NCBI RefSeq assembly: GCF_023278085.1
Contig: NZ_CP066265.1
Location: 3,738,001 to 3,802,000 of the forward strand
Length of the DNA stretch: 64,000 bases
Source of the DNA: Pseudomonas syringae
Lineage (GTDB): Bacteria > Pseudomonadota > Gammaproteobacteria > Pseudomonadales > Pseudomonadaceae
Direction of reading: 5' to 3'
The notes beneath the pieces are model-generated. The model searched no databases and was not told the origin of the DNA. It saw only the letters and a program-made list of their open reading frames with translations. The position numbers and the translations under genes are program-made. Positions 15,294 through 24,121 of this stretch are shown here, one piece after another; the first letter of the stretch is position 1, and each line of letters opens with the position of its first letter.

Positions 15294-15312
15294 AAGAATG
15301 ATAATTATTATT
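15294..15312. promoter_or_regulatory. AT-rich palindrome resembling a Fur box
   Basis: The core AATGATAATTATTATT (15297-15312) is an imperfect palindrome and agrees with about 15 of 19 positions of the classical Fur consensus. It lies 19 bases upstream of the membrane-protein gene and 78 bases upstream of rimO. In so AT-rich a stretch this may be chance. Confidence 0.35.
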
Positions 15313-15322
15313 GATTAATTTT

Positions 15323-15351
15323 TTGCACATTTTTTGTACTGCGTCTAGAAT
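15323..15351 (+). promoter_or_regulatory. Sigma-70 type promoter of rimO
   Basis: TTGCAC (15323-15328), a 17-base spacer and TAGAAT (15346-15351), with rimO starting 38 bases on. The sequence changes from AT-rich to GC-rich just after the -10 element, so the promoter may lie partly on the prophage side of the junction. Confidence 0.65.
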
Positions 15352-15389
15352 CGCGCGCCCCGATCCAGATACCCAACCGAGGATATTAT

Positions 15390-16718
15390 ATGAGCAAAGC
15401 CCCCAGTGTAGGTTGGGTATCGTTAGGTTGCCCGAAGGCGCTCGTTGATTCCGAACGCATCCTGACCCAATTGCGCATGGAAGGTTACGAAGTCGTTGCG
15501 ACCTACGAGGACGCCGACGTGGTCGTGGTCAATACCTGCGGCTTCATCGACACGGCCAAGGCCGAGTCGCTGGAGGTGATCGGTGAAGCGATCAAGGAAA
15601 ACGGCAAGGTGATCGTAACCGGCTGCATGGGCGTCGATGCGAGTGTCATTCGCAACGTACACCCGAGCGTGCTGTCGGTGACGGGTCCTCAGCAGTACGA
15701 GCAGGTGGTCAATGCCGTGCACGACGTGGTGCCGCCACGCAAGGATCACAATCCGCTGATCGACCTGGTGCCGCCGCAAGGCATCAAGCTGACCCCGCGC
15801 CATTACGCCTATCTGAAAATCTCCGAAGGCTGCAACCACAGCTGCAGTTTCTGCATCATCCCGTCGATGCGCGGCAAGCTGGTCAGCCGCCCGGTAGGCG
15901 ATGTGCTGGACGAAGCCAAGCGCCTGGTCAAATCCGGCGTGAAGGAGCTGCTGGTGATTTCTCAGGACACCAGCGCTTACGGCGTCGATGTCAAATACCG
16001 CACCGGTTTCTGGGACGGTCAGCCAATCAAGACCCGCATGACCGAACTGTGTCAGGCGCTCGGCTCGATGGGCGTCTGGGTTCGCCTGCACTACGTCTAC
16101 CCGTATCCGCATGTCGACGAGCTGATTCCGTTGATGGCGGCCGGCAAGATCCTGCCGTACCTGGACATCCCTTTCCAGCATGCCAGCCCGAAAATCCTCA
16201 AGCTGATGAAGCGCCCGGCCTTCGAAGACAAGACCCTGGCACGTATCAAGAACTGGCGCGAACAGTGCCCCGAGCTGATCATCCGCTCGACGTTCATTGT
16301 CGGCTTCCCTGGGGAAACCGAGGAAGACTTCCAGTACCTGCTGGACTGGCTGACCGAGGCCCAACTGGATCGCGTCGGCTGCTTCCAGTACTCGCCGGTC
16401 GAAGGCGCGCCGGCCAATCTGCTGGACGCGGCCATCGTGCCGGATGACGTCAAACAGGATCGCTGGGACCGTTTCATGGCCCACCAGCAGGCAATCAGCG
16501 CTGCACGCCTGCAGATGAAGATCGGCAAGGAAATCGAAGTGCTGATCGACGAAGTCGACGAACGCGGCGCTGTGGGCCGTTGCTTCTTCGATGCACCGGA
16601 GATCGATGGCAACGTCTTTATCGGCCTGGACGACAACAGCACGGTCCAGCCTGGCGACAAGATCATGTGCCGCGTGACCGATGCCGATGAATACGACCTG
16701 TGGGCCGAGGTGCTTTAA
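15390..16718 (+). CDS. rimO: Ribosomal protein uS12 methylthiotransferase RimO
   Basis: This radical-SAM enzyme adds a methylthio group to Asp88 of ribosomal protein S12. The 442-residue protein has the UPF0004 domain with cluster cysteines C14, C50 and C79. Next come the radical SAM motif CNHSCSFC (C148, C152, C155) and a C-terminal TRAM domain. Length and motifs are those of a complete, functional enzyme. It is the first clearly chromosomal gene to the right of the prophage. A strong intrinsic terminator follows. Confidence 0.97.
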   Translation: MSKAPSVGWVSLGCPKALVDSERILTQLRMEGYEVVATYEDADVVVVNTCGFIDTAKAESLEVIGEAIKENGKVIVTGCMGVDASVIRNVHPSVLSVTGPQQYEQVVNAVHDVVPPRKDHNPLIDLVPPQGIKLTPRHYAYLKISEGCNHSCSFCIIPSMRGKLVSRPVGDVLDEAKRLVKSGVKELLVISQDTSAYGVDVKYRTGFWDGQPIKTRMTELCQALGSMGVWVRLHYVYPYPHVDELIPLMAAGKILPYLDIPFQHASPKILKLMKRPAFEDKTLARIKNWREQCPELIIRSTFIVGFPGETEEDFQYLLDWLTEAQLDRVGCFQYSPVEGAPANLLDAAIVPDDVKQDRWDRFMAHQQAISAARLQMKIGKEIEVLIDEVDERGAVGRCFFDAPEIDGNVFIGLDDNSTVQPGDKIMCRVTDADEYDLWAEVL

Positions 16719-16737
16719 GCTTCGCATTACACGCTGT

Positions 16738-16777
16738 TCGAAAAAGCCCTGCCTTTGAAACGGCAGGGCTTTTTTAT
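16738..16777 (+). terminator. Terminator downstream of rimO
   Basis: AAAAAGCCCTGCC, a 7-base loop and GGCAGGGCTTTTTT form a near-perfect stem with a T-run 20 bases past the rimO stop. Confidence 0.9.
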
Positions 16778-16822
16778 GCGCGATTGTTGTCTATGCAGAA
16801 TCGGCAATAAGGAGCGACCGAG

Positions 16823-17263
16823 ATGCAGTTATGTGCCCCGCGCAAAGAGGATTATCCGCAACTGACTGACGTCTGGGAGCGCTCGGTGCGCGCCACCCAC
16901 GACTTCATGCCCGAGGCCTACATCGTCAGGCTCAGGGCATTGCTGACGCAGTACCTGGACAGCGTGACGCTATTCTGTACCCGCGATGAGGCGTCGCGCA
17001 TCACCGCCTTCGCAGGCGTCAATAGAAACAAACTAGACATGTTGTTCGTTGCGCCAGAACATCGGCATCAAGGCCTCGGAAGCTTCCTGCTGCAGCACGC
17101 CATCCAGCATTTCGGCATCGTCGAGCTGGACGTGAACGAACAGAATCCGCGAGCGTTCGGCTTCTACTGCAAGCATGGCTTCAAAATTGTCAGTCGTTCG
17201 GAAGTGGACGGCCTTGGCAACCCCTACCCCATGCTCAGGATGCGTCTCGACGGCCGGGATTGA
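16823..17263 (+). CDS. yjaB: GNAT-family N-acetyltransferase, YjaB-like
   Basis: 146 residues, the same size as E. coli YjaB, an acetyl-CoA-binding GNAT protein of uncertain substrate. Shared features include VWERSVRATHDFM near the N-terminus, the acetyl-CoA pyrophosphate loop region APEHRHQGLGSFLL, and the C-terminal DVNEQNPRAFGFYCKHGF and GNPYPMLRM. It has its own ribosome binding site (AAGGAG) and lies alone between the rimO terminator and a pseudouridine-synthase-like gene. The symbol rests on similarity by eye. Confidence 0.8.
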   Translation: MQLCAPRKEDYPQLTDVWERSVRATHDFMPEAYIVRLRALLTQYLDSVTLFCTRDEASRITAFAGVNRNKLDMLFVAPEHRHQGLGSFLLQHAIQHFGIVELDVNEQNPRAFGFYCKHGFKIVSRSEVDGLGNPYPMLRMRLDGRD

Positions 17264-17356
17264 AGCCGATTGCCGCCCAATTGCAATGTTGCAGCGATTA
17301 ACCGGGCGCAGGCGGTTACAATGCTGCCTTTCTCATCAGTAAGCGGCTTTTTTGTC

Positions 17357-18067
17357 ATGACAGACCCCATTCGCCTTTCCAAACGCCTTATCGAACTGGT
17401 GGGCTGTTCCCGCCGGGAGGCCGAGCTGTTTATCGAGGGTGGCTGGGTCACTGTGGATGGCGTGGTTATCGAAGAGCCGCACTTCAAGGTTAGCACCCAG
17501 AAAATCGAGCTAAGCCCGGACGCCAAGGCCGACTCTCCCGAGCCCGTGACCATTATCCTGCACAAGCCAGCGTCGGCCAGTGCCGAAAGCGCTTTGCAGA
17601 TGATTACACCGGGCACCCTTTCCCAAGAACACAGCTACAGCAAGCGTCCGCTCAAAGGCCACTTCATGCGCCTCGAACCGATTTCGAGCCTGCAAGCCGA
17701 CGCCAGCGGCCTGATGGTGTTCAGCCAGGACTGGAAAATCCTGCGCAAGCTCACCGACGACCGCAGCAAGATCGAACAGGAATACGTCGTGGAAATCTCG
17801 GGCGAGATGGTTGCCCACGGCCTGAACCGTCTTAACCATGGCCTGACCTACAAGGGCAAGGAATTGCCCGCCGTGAAGGCCAGCTGGCAGAACGAAAACC
17901 GTCTGCGCTTCGCCATGAAAAATCCGCAGCCCGGCATCATTGCGCAGTTGTGCGAAGCGGTCGGCCTGAAGATCGTCTCCCTCCGCCGCATTCGCATTGG
18001 CGGCGTGTCCATGGGCAAGCTGCCAGAAGGTCAATGGCGCTACATGACGAGCAAGGAAAAGTTCTGA
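17357..18067 (+). CDS. S4-domain pseudouridine synthase-like protein lacking the catalytic Asp
   Basis: 236 residues from the ATG at 17357. The N-terminal S4 RNA-binding domain (LSKRLIELVGCSRREAELFI) and the remainder follow the RsuA/RluB/RluF fold that isomerises uridine in rRNA. The diagnostic motif is normally R-L-D-x-D-S/T-x-G, with the Asp as nucleophile. Here the corresponding segment reads SSLQADASGL, with Gln in place of Asp and Ser in place of Arg. The rest (KIEQEYVVEISG, LRRIRIGGVSMGKLPEGQWR) is well kept, so this is not a decayed gene. It may bind RNA without catalysis. Start at 17270 is rejected as an unlike N-terminal extension. Confidence 0.8.
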   Translation: MTDPIRLSKRLIELVGCSRREAELFIEGGWVTVDGVVIEEPHFKVSTQKIELSPDAKADSPEPVTIILHKPASASAESALQMITPGTLSQEHSYSKRPLKGHFMRLEPISSLQADASGLMVFSQDWKILRKLTDDRSKIEQEYVVEISGEMVAHGLNRLNHGLTYKGKELPAVKASWQNENRLRFAMKNPQPGIIAQLCEAVGLKIVSLRRIRIGGVSMGKLPEGQWRYMTSKEKF

Positions 18068-18092
18068 CCGCTCCACACCCGCTTATTACAGC

Positions 18093-18114
18093 GCGCGTGA
18101 TCATCTTCACGCGC
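18093..18114 (+). terminator. Hairpin between the pseudouridine-synthase-like gene and yehS
   Basis: GCGCGTGA / TCACGCGC form a perfect 8-bp stem with a 6-base loop, 25 bases past the stop. No T-run follows, so it may be an RNA-stabilising hairpin and not a terminator. Confidence 0.35.
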
Positions 18115-18143
18115 CGCCATACGACTATCAGGACTCACGCCAT

Positions 18144-18605
18144 ATGATGAACAACGATGTATTGCGCAGCGTGCGCTACATGCTCGATATCAGCGACAGC
18201 AAGGTTGTCGAAATCACCGCGCTGACCGGCTTTGAAGTGTCGAAAAGCGACGTCATCGCCTTCATGAAAAAAGACGAAGAAGAAGGCTACCTCGATTGCA
18301 GCGATGAGATCATGGCGCATTTCCTCGACGGCCTGGTCTACTTCAAGCGTGGCAAGGACGAAAGCCGTCCACCGCAGCCAATCGAGCTGCCGATCACCAA
18401 CAACATCGTTCTGAAAAAACTGCGCGTGGCCTTCGAACTGAAAGAGGACGACATGCACGCCATCCTCAGATCCGTCGACTTTCCGGTCTCCAAACCAGAG
18501 CTGAGTGCACTGTTCCGCAAGGTTGGGCATACCAATTACCGCGCATGCGGTGATCAGCTGTTGCGCAACTTTCTCAAGGGCCTGACCCTGCGCGTTCGTG
18601 GCTGA
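18144..18605 (+). CDS. yehS: DUF1456 protein, YehS-like
   Basis: 153 residues made of two repeats of the DUF1456 fold. The first starts NNDVLRSVRYMLDISDSKVVEI and the second ITNNIVLKKLRVAFELKEDDMHAIL; each is followed by a segment ending in a FLDGL or FLKGL motif. The family is widespread in proteobacteria and has no established biochemical role. The stop overlaps the possible GTG start of the next gene, trmO, so the two are probably cotranscribed. Confidence 0.88.
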   Translation: MMNNDVLRSVRYMLDISDSKVVEITALTGFEVSKSDVIAFMKKDEEEGYLDCSDEIMAHFLDGLVYFKRGKDESRPPQPIELPITNNIVLKKLRVAFELKEDDMHAILRSVDFPVSKPELSALFRKVGHTNYRACGDQLLRNFLKGLTLRVRG

Positions 18606-18618
18606 ATCGGCTGACACC

Positions 18619-19326
18619 ATGAGTTACAACGTTTCCCCTGTCGGGTTCGTGCGCTCCTGCTTCAAAGAGAAGTTCGCCATTCCGCGCCAGCCGCAGCTGG
18701 CTCCGGCAGCACGCGGGGTCCTGGAACTGGTGGCACCTTTCGATCAGGGTGAAGCCGTTCAGGGCCTGGAGCAGGTCAGCCATGTGTGGCTGCTGTTCCT
18801 GTTTCATCTGGCGCTGGAAGACAAGCCACGCCTTAAAGTGCGCCCTCCCCGCCTTGGGGGTAACCAGTCGATGGGGGTGTTCGCAACGCGCGCCACCCAT
18901 CGCCCCAACGGTATCGGGCAATCGGTGGTCAAGCTGGACAAGGTCGAACCCGGACGCCTCTGGCTGTCAGGCATTGATCTGCTGGACGGCACGCCCGTGC
19001 TGGACATCAAGCCTTACGTGCCCTACGCCGATGCCGTCAGCGGTGCTCGCAACGATATCGCCAGCGCGGCACCCGAGCTGATTCCGGTGCAGTGGCAGGA
19101 CGCAGCGCTTGTACAGGCCCACGAACACGCGCTGCGCCTGAGCGAGCCTTTGGTTGAGCTGATCGAACAATGCCTGGCTCAAGATCCGCGCCCGGCCTAT
19201 CAGTTGCCTACGCCAGAACGCCGCTACGGGGCCCGGTTCTGGGACCTGGATGTGCGCTGGCATTACCCGCAGGCGGGCGTCATCCGGGTGCTTGAAGTGA
19301 CGCTGGCGACAAATTCCGCGCACTAA
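18619..19326 (+). CDS. trmO: tRNA (t6A37-N6)-methyltransferase TrmO
   Basis: The protein (235 residues from the ATG at 18619) belongs to the TsaA/TrmO family, which uses S-adenosylmethionine to methylate t6A37 of tRNA-Thr. Recognisable features are the start NVSPVGFVRSCFKEKFAIPRQP, RPPRLGGNQSMGVFATRATHRPNGIG, and DGTPVLDIKPYVPYAD. The ATG at 18619 puts the family start near residue 5; an in-frame GTG at 18598 is possible and would overlap yehS. A bidirectional hairpin separates it from fpr. Confidence 0.9.
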   Translation: MSYNVSPVGFVRSCFKEKFAIPRQPQLAPAARGVLELVAPFDQGEAVQGLEQVSHVWLLFLFHLALEDKPRLKVRPPRLGGNQSMGVFATRATHRPNGIGQSVVKLDKVEPGRLWLSGIDLLDGTPVLDIKPYVPYADAVSGARNDIASAAPELIPVQWQDAALVQAHEHALRLSEPLVELIEQCLAQDPRPAYQLPTPERRYGARFWDLDVRWHYPQAGVIRVLEVTLATNSAH

Positions 19327-19327
19327 A

Positions 19328-19366
19328 AACCCGCCTGATCCTGTCAAGGATGAGGCGGGTGTTTAT
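19328..19366. terminator. Bidirectional terminator between trmO and fpr
   Basis: ACCCGCCT-GATCC and GGATG-AGGCGGGT form a long stem between the convergent trmO and fpr stops, with A-rich sequence on the left and GTTTAT on the right. Confidence 0.75.
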
Positions 19367-19374
19367 GGACCGAT

Positions 19375-20154
19375 TTACTTCTCGACGAATGCACGCTCGA
19401 TCAGATAGTCACCCGGCTCACGCATCCGCGGCGAGACGGTCAGGCCAAAGCTGTTGAGCACTTCACTGGTTTCGTCGAGCATGCTCGGGCTGCCACACAG
19501 CATGGCGCGGTCATCCTGAGGATTGATCGGTGGCAGGCCGATGTCGCTGAACAGTTTGCCACTGCGCATCAGATCGGTCAGGCGGCCTTCGTTCTCGAAC
19601 GGCTCGCGTGTAACGGTCGGGTAGTAGATCAGCTTGTCACGCAGCGCTTCACCGAAAAACTCGTTCTGCGGCAGATGCTCGGTGATGAATTCGCGGTAGG
19701 CGACTTCGTTCACGTAACGCACACCGTGGCACAGAATGACCTTCTCGAAACGCTCGTAGGTTTCAGGGTCCTGAATCACGCTCATGAACGGCGCCAGGCC
19801 GGTGCCGGTGCTCAACAGATAAAGATGCTTGCCAGGCTTGAGGTCGTCCAGCACCAAGGTGCCCGTAGGCTTTTTGCTGATGATGATTTCATCACCTTCC
19901 TTCAGATGCTGCAGCTGCGAGGTCAGCGGGCCGTCCGGCACCTTGATGCTGAAAAACTCCAGATGCTCTTCCCAGTTCGGGCTGGCAATCGAGTAGGCGC
20001 GCATGAGCGGGCGACCATTGGGCTGCTGCAGACCGATCATGACAAACTGACCGTTCTCGAAGCGCAAGCCTGGGTCGCGGGTGCACTTGAAACTGAAGAG
20101 GGTGTCGTTCCAGTGGTGGACGCTGAGGACACGCTCGTGGTTCATGTTGCTCAT
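19375..20154 (-). CDS. fpr: Ferredoxin-NADP(+) reductase Fpr
   Basis: 259-residue FAD enzyme that moves electrons between NADPH and ferredoxin or flavodoxin. The FAD-binding segment RAYSIASPNWEEHLEF, the NADP-binding LLSTGTGLAPFMSVI, CHGVRYVNEVAY, and the C-terminal AFVEK characteristic of bacterial class I enzymes are all present. AGGAG precedes the ATG at 20154. It is divergent from the LysR gene finR, which in Pseudomonas activates fpr under superoxide stress. The 123-base interval between them should contain the regulatory sites. Confidence 0.96.
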   Translation of the reverse strand: MSNMNHERVLSVHHWNDTLFSFKCTRDPGLRFENGQFVMIGLQQPNGRPLMRAYSIASPNWEEHLEFFSIKVPDGPLTSQLQHLKEGDEIIISKKPTGTLVLDDLKPGKHLYLLSTGTGLAPFMSVIQDPETYERFEKVILCHGVRYVNEVAYREFITEHLPQNEFFGEALRDKLIYYPTVTREPFENEGRLTDLMRSGKLFSDIGLPPINPQDDRAMLCGSPSMLDETSEVLNSFGLTVSPRMREPGDYLIERAFVEK

Positions 20155-20277
20155 GTACGTGAGGACTCCTGAAAAAATAGTGCGCGCAGAAGCACTGCGC
20201 TATTGCGCGACATTCTAGTGGCAGACAGAATATCTGTTAAATGAATTATTAAGATATAGGTAATCGGTTATATAGAT
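20155..20277. promoter_or_regulatory. Divergent fpr/finR control region
   Basis: This 123-base AT-rich interval lies between the fpr and finR starts. LysR-type regulators normally bind such intervals; I could not assign a specific FinR box by eye. Confidence 0.5.
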
Positions 20278-21204
20278 ATGCGATTTACTCTCCGTCAACT
20301 TCAAGTGTTTGTCGCCGTTGCCCAGCAGGAAAGCGTCTCTAGAGCAGCGGTATTGCTTTCGCTTTCGCAGTCGGCGGCCAGTACCTCCATTACAGAACTG
20401 GAACGCCAGTCGAGCTGCCAATTGTTTGATCGCGCCGGCAAACGGCTCAGCCTCAACGCGACCGGTCGGCAGCTATTGCCACAAGCCGTTGCACTGCTCG
20501 ATCAGGCCAAGGAAATCGAAGACCTGCTCAACGGCAAATCCGGCTTCGGCTCGCTGGCGGTCGGCGCGACGCTGACCATCGGCAATTACCTGGCAACCCT
20601 GCTGATCGGCGGCTACATGCAGCGCCACCCGGAAAGCCAGGTCAAGTTGCATGTCCAGAACACGGCGAACATCGTGCAGCAGGTGGCGCACTACGAGATC
20701 GACCTGGGCCTGATCGAAGGCGATTGCAGTCACCCGGACATCGAAGTCCAGCCTTGGGTAAAGGACGAACTGGTGGTGTTCTGCGCGCCACAACACCCCT
20801 TGGCGAAAGGCGGTCAGGCATCGCTGGAGCAACTGACCCATGAAGCCTGGATCTTGCGCGAGCAAGGCTCTGGCACAAGGCTGACGTTCGATCAGGCCAT
20901 GCGTCATCATCGCAATGGATTGAATGTGCGACTGGAGCTGGAACACACCGAAGCGATAAAGCGCGCGGTGGAGTCCGGTCTGGGGATTGGCTGCATTTCC
21001 AGGCTGGCACTGCGCGACGCGTTTCGTCGTGGCAATCTGGTGGAACTGGCCACGCCAGAGCTGGACCTGGCGCGGCAGTTCTACTTTATCTGGCATAAAC
21101 AGAAGTACCAGACCTCTGCCATGCGCGAGTTTCTCGACCTGTGCCGCGCCTTTACAGCCGGGGCGCAGCGCAGCGACGAAATAGTGCTGCCCAGTCTGTA
21201 CTGA
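20278..21204 (+). CDS. finR: LysR-family regulator FinR
   Basis: 308 residues. The N-terminal winged HTH (RFTLRQLQVFVAVAQQESVSR, SQSAASTSITELERQ) is followed by a LysR effector-binding domain. Divergence from fpr identifies it as FinR, the activator of fpr in Pseudomonas in response to superoxide. The ribosome binding site is weak. The symbol is from synteny and family; the effector is not visible from sequence. Confidence 0.88.
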   Translation: MRFTLRQLQVFVAVAQQESVSRAAVLLSLSQSAASTSITELERQSSCQLFDRAGKRLSLNATGRQLLPQAVALLDQAKEIEDLLNGKSGFGSLAVGATLTIGNYLATLLIGGYMQRHPESQVKLHVQNTANIVQQVAHYEIDLGLIEGDCSHPDIEVQPWVKDELVVFCAPQHPLAKGGQASLEQLTHEAWILREQGSGTRLTFDQAMRHHRNGLNVRLELEHTEAIKRAVESGLGIGCISRLALRDAFRRGNLVELATPELDLARQFYFIWHKQKYQTSAMREFLDLCRAFTAGAQRSDEIVLPSLY

Positions 21205-21210
21205 TAGGGC

Positions 21211-21576
21211 TTAGCCCAGCAGCACGATGCCCCACACCAGCGCGATCATGCTTAGCGCGATGAATTGCGCGGCACTGCCCATGTCCTTGGCGTTCTTGGA
21301 CAACGGATGCAGATCCAGGGAAATACGGTCGATGGCCGCCTCGACCGCCGAGTTGAGCAGTTCCACGATCAGCGCCAGCAGGCACACCGCAACCAGCAAG
21401 GCGTGTTCACCCTTGCTGACATGGAGGAAGAACGAAAGCGGCACCAGCACGACATTGAGCAGCACCAACTGACGAAAGGCAGCTTCGCCCTTGAAAGCAG
21501 CGGACATACCGTCAAGAGAATAGCCTGCGGCATTGAGAATACGTTTAAGACCGGTTTGGCCTTTGAAGGGCGACAT
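21211..21576 (-). CDS. dgkA: Diacylglycerol kinase DgkA
   Basis: 121 residues from the ATG at 21576 (MSPFKGQTGLKRIL). This small integral membrane kinase phosphorylates diacylglycerol released by membrane-derived glucan synthesis, returning it to phosphatidic acid. It has three membrane helices and the family signature VELLNSAVEAAIDRI with the catalytic Glu. A longer frame to 21777 lacks family similarity in its extra part. Next to erdR, as in P. aeruginosa PA3603-PA3604. Confidence 0.93.
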   Translation of the reverse strand: MSPFKGQTGLKRILNAAGYSLDGMSAAFKGEAAFRQLVLLNVVLVPLSFFLHVSKGEHALLVAVCLLALIVELLNSAVEAAIDRISLDLHPLSKNAKDMGSAAQFIALSMIALVWGIVLLG

Positions 21577-21658
21577 AGGGGGCTGCCGTGCGAAAAAGAT
21601 GAGGAAAACTAAGGCACTAAAGGTCAAAAAAGCGTGAATACAGCCACATGAAGTGCTT

Positions 21659-22306
21659 TTAGTGAGACGAAATCGACTCAAGCTGCTGTAACAGCAACGC
21701 GGCTTGCGTACGCGTGCGCACCCCAAGCTTGCGGAAAATGGCCGTAACGTGAGCCTTGATAGTGGCCTCGGAGACACTGAGTTCGGAGGCTATCTGCTTG
21801 TTCAACAGACCCTCGCAGACCATGGTCAACACCCGGAATTGCTGGGGTGTCAGACTGGCAAGTCCTGCACTGGCCGCTTTTGCCTCGTCCGAAACGCTGA
21901 TCACCTCATTGACTTGCGGCGGCCACCAGACATCACCATCCAGCACGGTACGGACCGCCTGCTGAATGACTTCAAGCGAACTGGATTTGGGAATGAAACC
22001 ACTGGCGCCGAACTCACGCGAGCGCACGACAATCGACGCCTCTTCCTGCGCCGAGACCATCACCACCGGTATTTGCGGATATTGCCCACGCAACAGTACC
22101 AACCCGGAGAAACCGTAAGCCCCCGGCATGTTCAGGTCCAGCAGTACCAGATCCCAGTCGGCTTTTTCGTCCAGACGCGATTCCAGTTGCGCGATGCTCT
22201 CTGCCTCGACCAGCCGTGCTGCAGGCCCCAGGCCGATGGTCAACGCCTGGTGCAGCGCACTGCGAAACAGGGGATGATCATCGGCGATCAGGATGTCGTA
22301 GGTCAT
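21659..22306 (-). CDS. erdR: NarL/LuxR-family response regulator ErdR
   Basis: 215 residues with a receiver domain (Asp-Asp pair ADDHPLF, phospho-acceptor in LLDLNMPG, Lys in FIPKSS) and a C-terminal LuxR-type HTH (LTPQQFRVLTMVCEGLLNKQIASEL). ErdR in Pseudomonas controls ethanol and acetate metabolism. The name is by synteny with dgkA, as in PA3604. No cognate kinase is next to it. AGGA precedes the ATG. Confidence 0.85.
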   Translation of the reverse strand: MTYDILIADDHPLFRSALHQALTIGLGPAARLVEAESIAQLESRLDEKADWDLVLLDLNMPGAYGFSGLVLLRGQYPQIPVVMVSAQEEASIVVRSREFGASGFIPKSSSLEVIQQAVRTVLDGDVWWPPQVNEVISVSDEAKAASAGLASLTPQQFRVLTMVCEGLLNKQIASELSVSEATIKAHVTAIFRKLGVRTRTQAALLLQQLESISSH

Positions 22307-22514
22307 GTAGTAATCCTGTTTTTATAGAGAGGGGCCGAAACAGACGGCCGCTCCAGGCCTGACAAATGCGCACTGCGCCGGAAAAAGGGCAGCAAGCACA
22401 ACGCCAGACCAGATGAATCGGCTTCCAGGCGGCGCCAAGCATGACCAGCAACACCATGACGGTCAAGCGCGAAGCGCCGCTGCCTGTGGACAGAGGCAGC
22501 AATTAGCCATATCG

Positions 22515-23225
22515 CTAAAGAAAAGCCTTCAAATGAGTGTGCGCCGCGTCGTTCGGGTCGACCGGGTTCTGAAACTTGGCGCCCAGATAATGGGCGCTGA
22601 ACACATCCAGATACGCATCCAGTACGCCGCTGGCACTGCAATCATCAGCCAGCTCCAGGCACAGGGCAGCAACTTCCGCCGTGCAGAAGTGATCGTCACG
22701 CTTGGAACGACGCAGGCGATAACGCGAGATTTGCTCAGGCGCCAGGCTAAGCACCGGAAACCGTTCCAGATAAGGACTTTTGCGAAACATCTTGCGCGCT
22801 TCATTCCAGGTCGCGTCCAGCAAGATGAATAAAGGACGCTTGCCGTTTTCACGCGACACCTCGGTCACCACCCGCTCTTCGGCGACGAACTCGCCTGGGA
22901 AGACGATGTAAGGCTGCCATTGCGGATCATCCAGCAGGGCCAGCAGCCGCTCGTCGACCTCAACCCGAGACCAGCCGAACGCATGCGTGTCTTCGATGAC
23001 ATCTGCGATCAGCCAACCGGTATTGGTCGGCTTCAACGGCTCGGTGTCATACATCAACAGGCACATGCCCGAATCAGCAGCAACCCTGGGACGCCACGCG
23101 CACAGACAATAACTGGAAATGACCCGACAATCAGGGCAGCGCGGCGCTCGCGACCCTCGTGCCGTGAAAGGCTTGACGGCGCGTGCCAGGCGTTCGTCGC
23201 GCAGACGGGAAACGGCGTGGCTCAT
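22515..23225 (-). CDS. tapT: DTW-domain tRNA aminocarboxypropyltransferase
   Basis: 236 residues from the ATG at 23225. The DTW domain gives the family its name; here the motif is DATWNEARKMF. A Cys-rich start (CPDCRVISSYCLC) suggests metal binding. The E. coli homologue YfiP/TapT transfers the aminocarboxypropyl group from S-adenosylmethionine to U47 of tRNAs. Other motifs are YDTEPLKPTNTGWLI and YRLRRSKRDDHFCTAEV. A longer frame to 23279 adds 18 residues without family support. Symbol by family similarity. Confidence 0.8.
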   Translation of the reverse strand: MSHAVSRLRDERLARAVKPFTARGSRAPRCPDCRVISSYCLCAWRPRVAADSGMCLLMYDTEPLKPTNTGWLIADVIEDTHAFGWSRVEVDERLLALLDDPQWQPYIVFPGEFVAEERVVTEVSRENGKRPLFILLDATWNEARKMFRKSPYLERFPVLSLAPEQISRYRLRRSKRDDHFCTAEVAALCLELADDCSASGVLDAYLDVFSAHYLGAKFQNPVDPNDAAHTHLKAFL

Positions 23226-23520
23226 GGCAGGACACGCCAGCAGGGAAAATACATCGACACCACGAAGACTCGACAGCAATAAAGTACGCGCAGTTTATCA
23301 GAGCTCCAGAGCATCAGCCTGCTTTCGGTCCAGGGTATGTTCCCGTTTCAGCGCGAGCAGCGTGGAAACGGGCGCAGCCACTTTTCGTACAGAGCCTAGG
23401 CCCGAAGAAGACTCCTGCTCTATACTGCTGCGCCATTGCAGCCCGTGTTAGTAACGGGCTGGCCGGAACGCACGTTGCAGTCGCGGGTCCAACGACCAGC
23501 TACTTAATCAGGAGAGTTTA

Positions 23521-23937
23521 ATGCTGCGCCTTATCGCCCCTACCCTTACGTTGTTGCTCGTTGCTCCGCTGTGCGCCCAGGCGGCGTCGAAACAGGAGTT
23601 CGAACTCAGCAAGATGCTGGAAAAAGTCGCTAAGGAAAGCAGTGTCGGAACCCCACGGGCGATCAACGAAGACATTCTGGATCAGGGCTATACCGTGAGC
23701 GGCAACGAGCTGATCAACCACCTCAGCGTGCGTGAAGGCCAGGCCCAGCAAATGCGCGCCAACCCTGATGTCATGCGCAACCAGTTGGGCAACAGCGTTT
23801 GCCACAACAACGGTTTCCGCCAGTTGATGACCAAAGGCGCCGTGCTCAAGTATCAGTTTACCGAGTACAAAACCAACCGCCCGGTCGCGACCCAGACCTT
23901 CCAGGCCTCGGACTGCACGGTAAAAGCGAAGAAGTAA
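23521..23937 (+). CDS. PA3611-family exported protein
   Basis: 138 residues with a Sec signal peptide (MLRLIAPTLTLLLVAPLCAQA, cleavage near Ala22) and a small secreted or periplasmic domain with two cysteines. It matches the P. aeruginosa PA3611 family, described there as a quorum-sensing-regulated virulence-associated factor. Function in a plant-associated species is unknown. A TATACT-like -10 lies near 23420 and a good Shine-Dalgarno AGGAGAG at 23511. Confidence 0.8.
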   Translation: MLRLIAPTLTLLLVAPLCAQAASKQEFELSKMLEKVAKESSVGTPRAINEDILDQGYTVSGNELINHLSVREGQAQQMRANPDVMRNQLGNSVCHNNGFRQLMTKGAVLKYQFTEYKTNRPVATQTFQASDCTVKAKK

Positions 23938-24121
23938 GCCGCCCGGATACTTCATCATCTGCCACGCGCCTACCCCTCAGGCGCGTTCGGCGTTTAGACA
24001 TTCAGCAACTCATTTACCTTGAAAACCCACGGGTAACCGATAGCCTTTCTCTGCAAACCAGCACATCATCGAATCGACGCACCCTAGCGGGTCACTGATT
24101 TTGCAGGAGGAGAAATCCTGA

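Noticed and set aside
15423..16727. 434-codon minus-strand frame
   Set aside because: Antisense shadow of rimO; long because of GC-rich codon usage.
22307..22514. Small membrane-like frame upstream of erdR on the minus strand
   Set aside because: Overlaps the erdR start, lacks a ribosome binding site and shows no family pattern.
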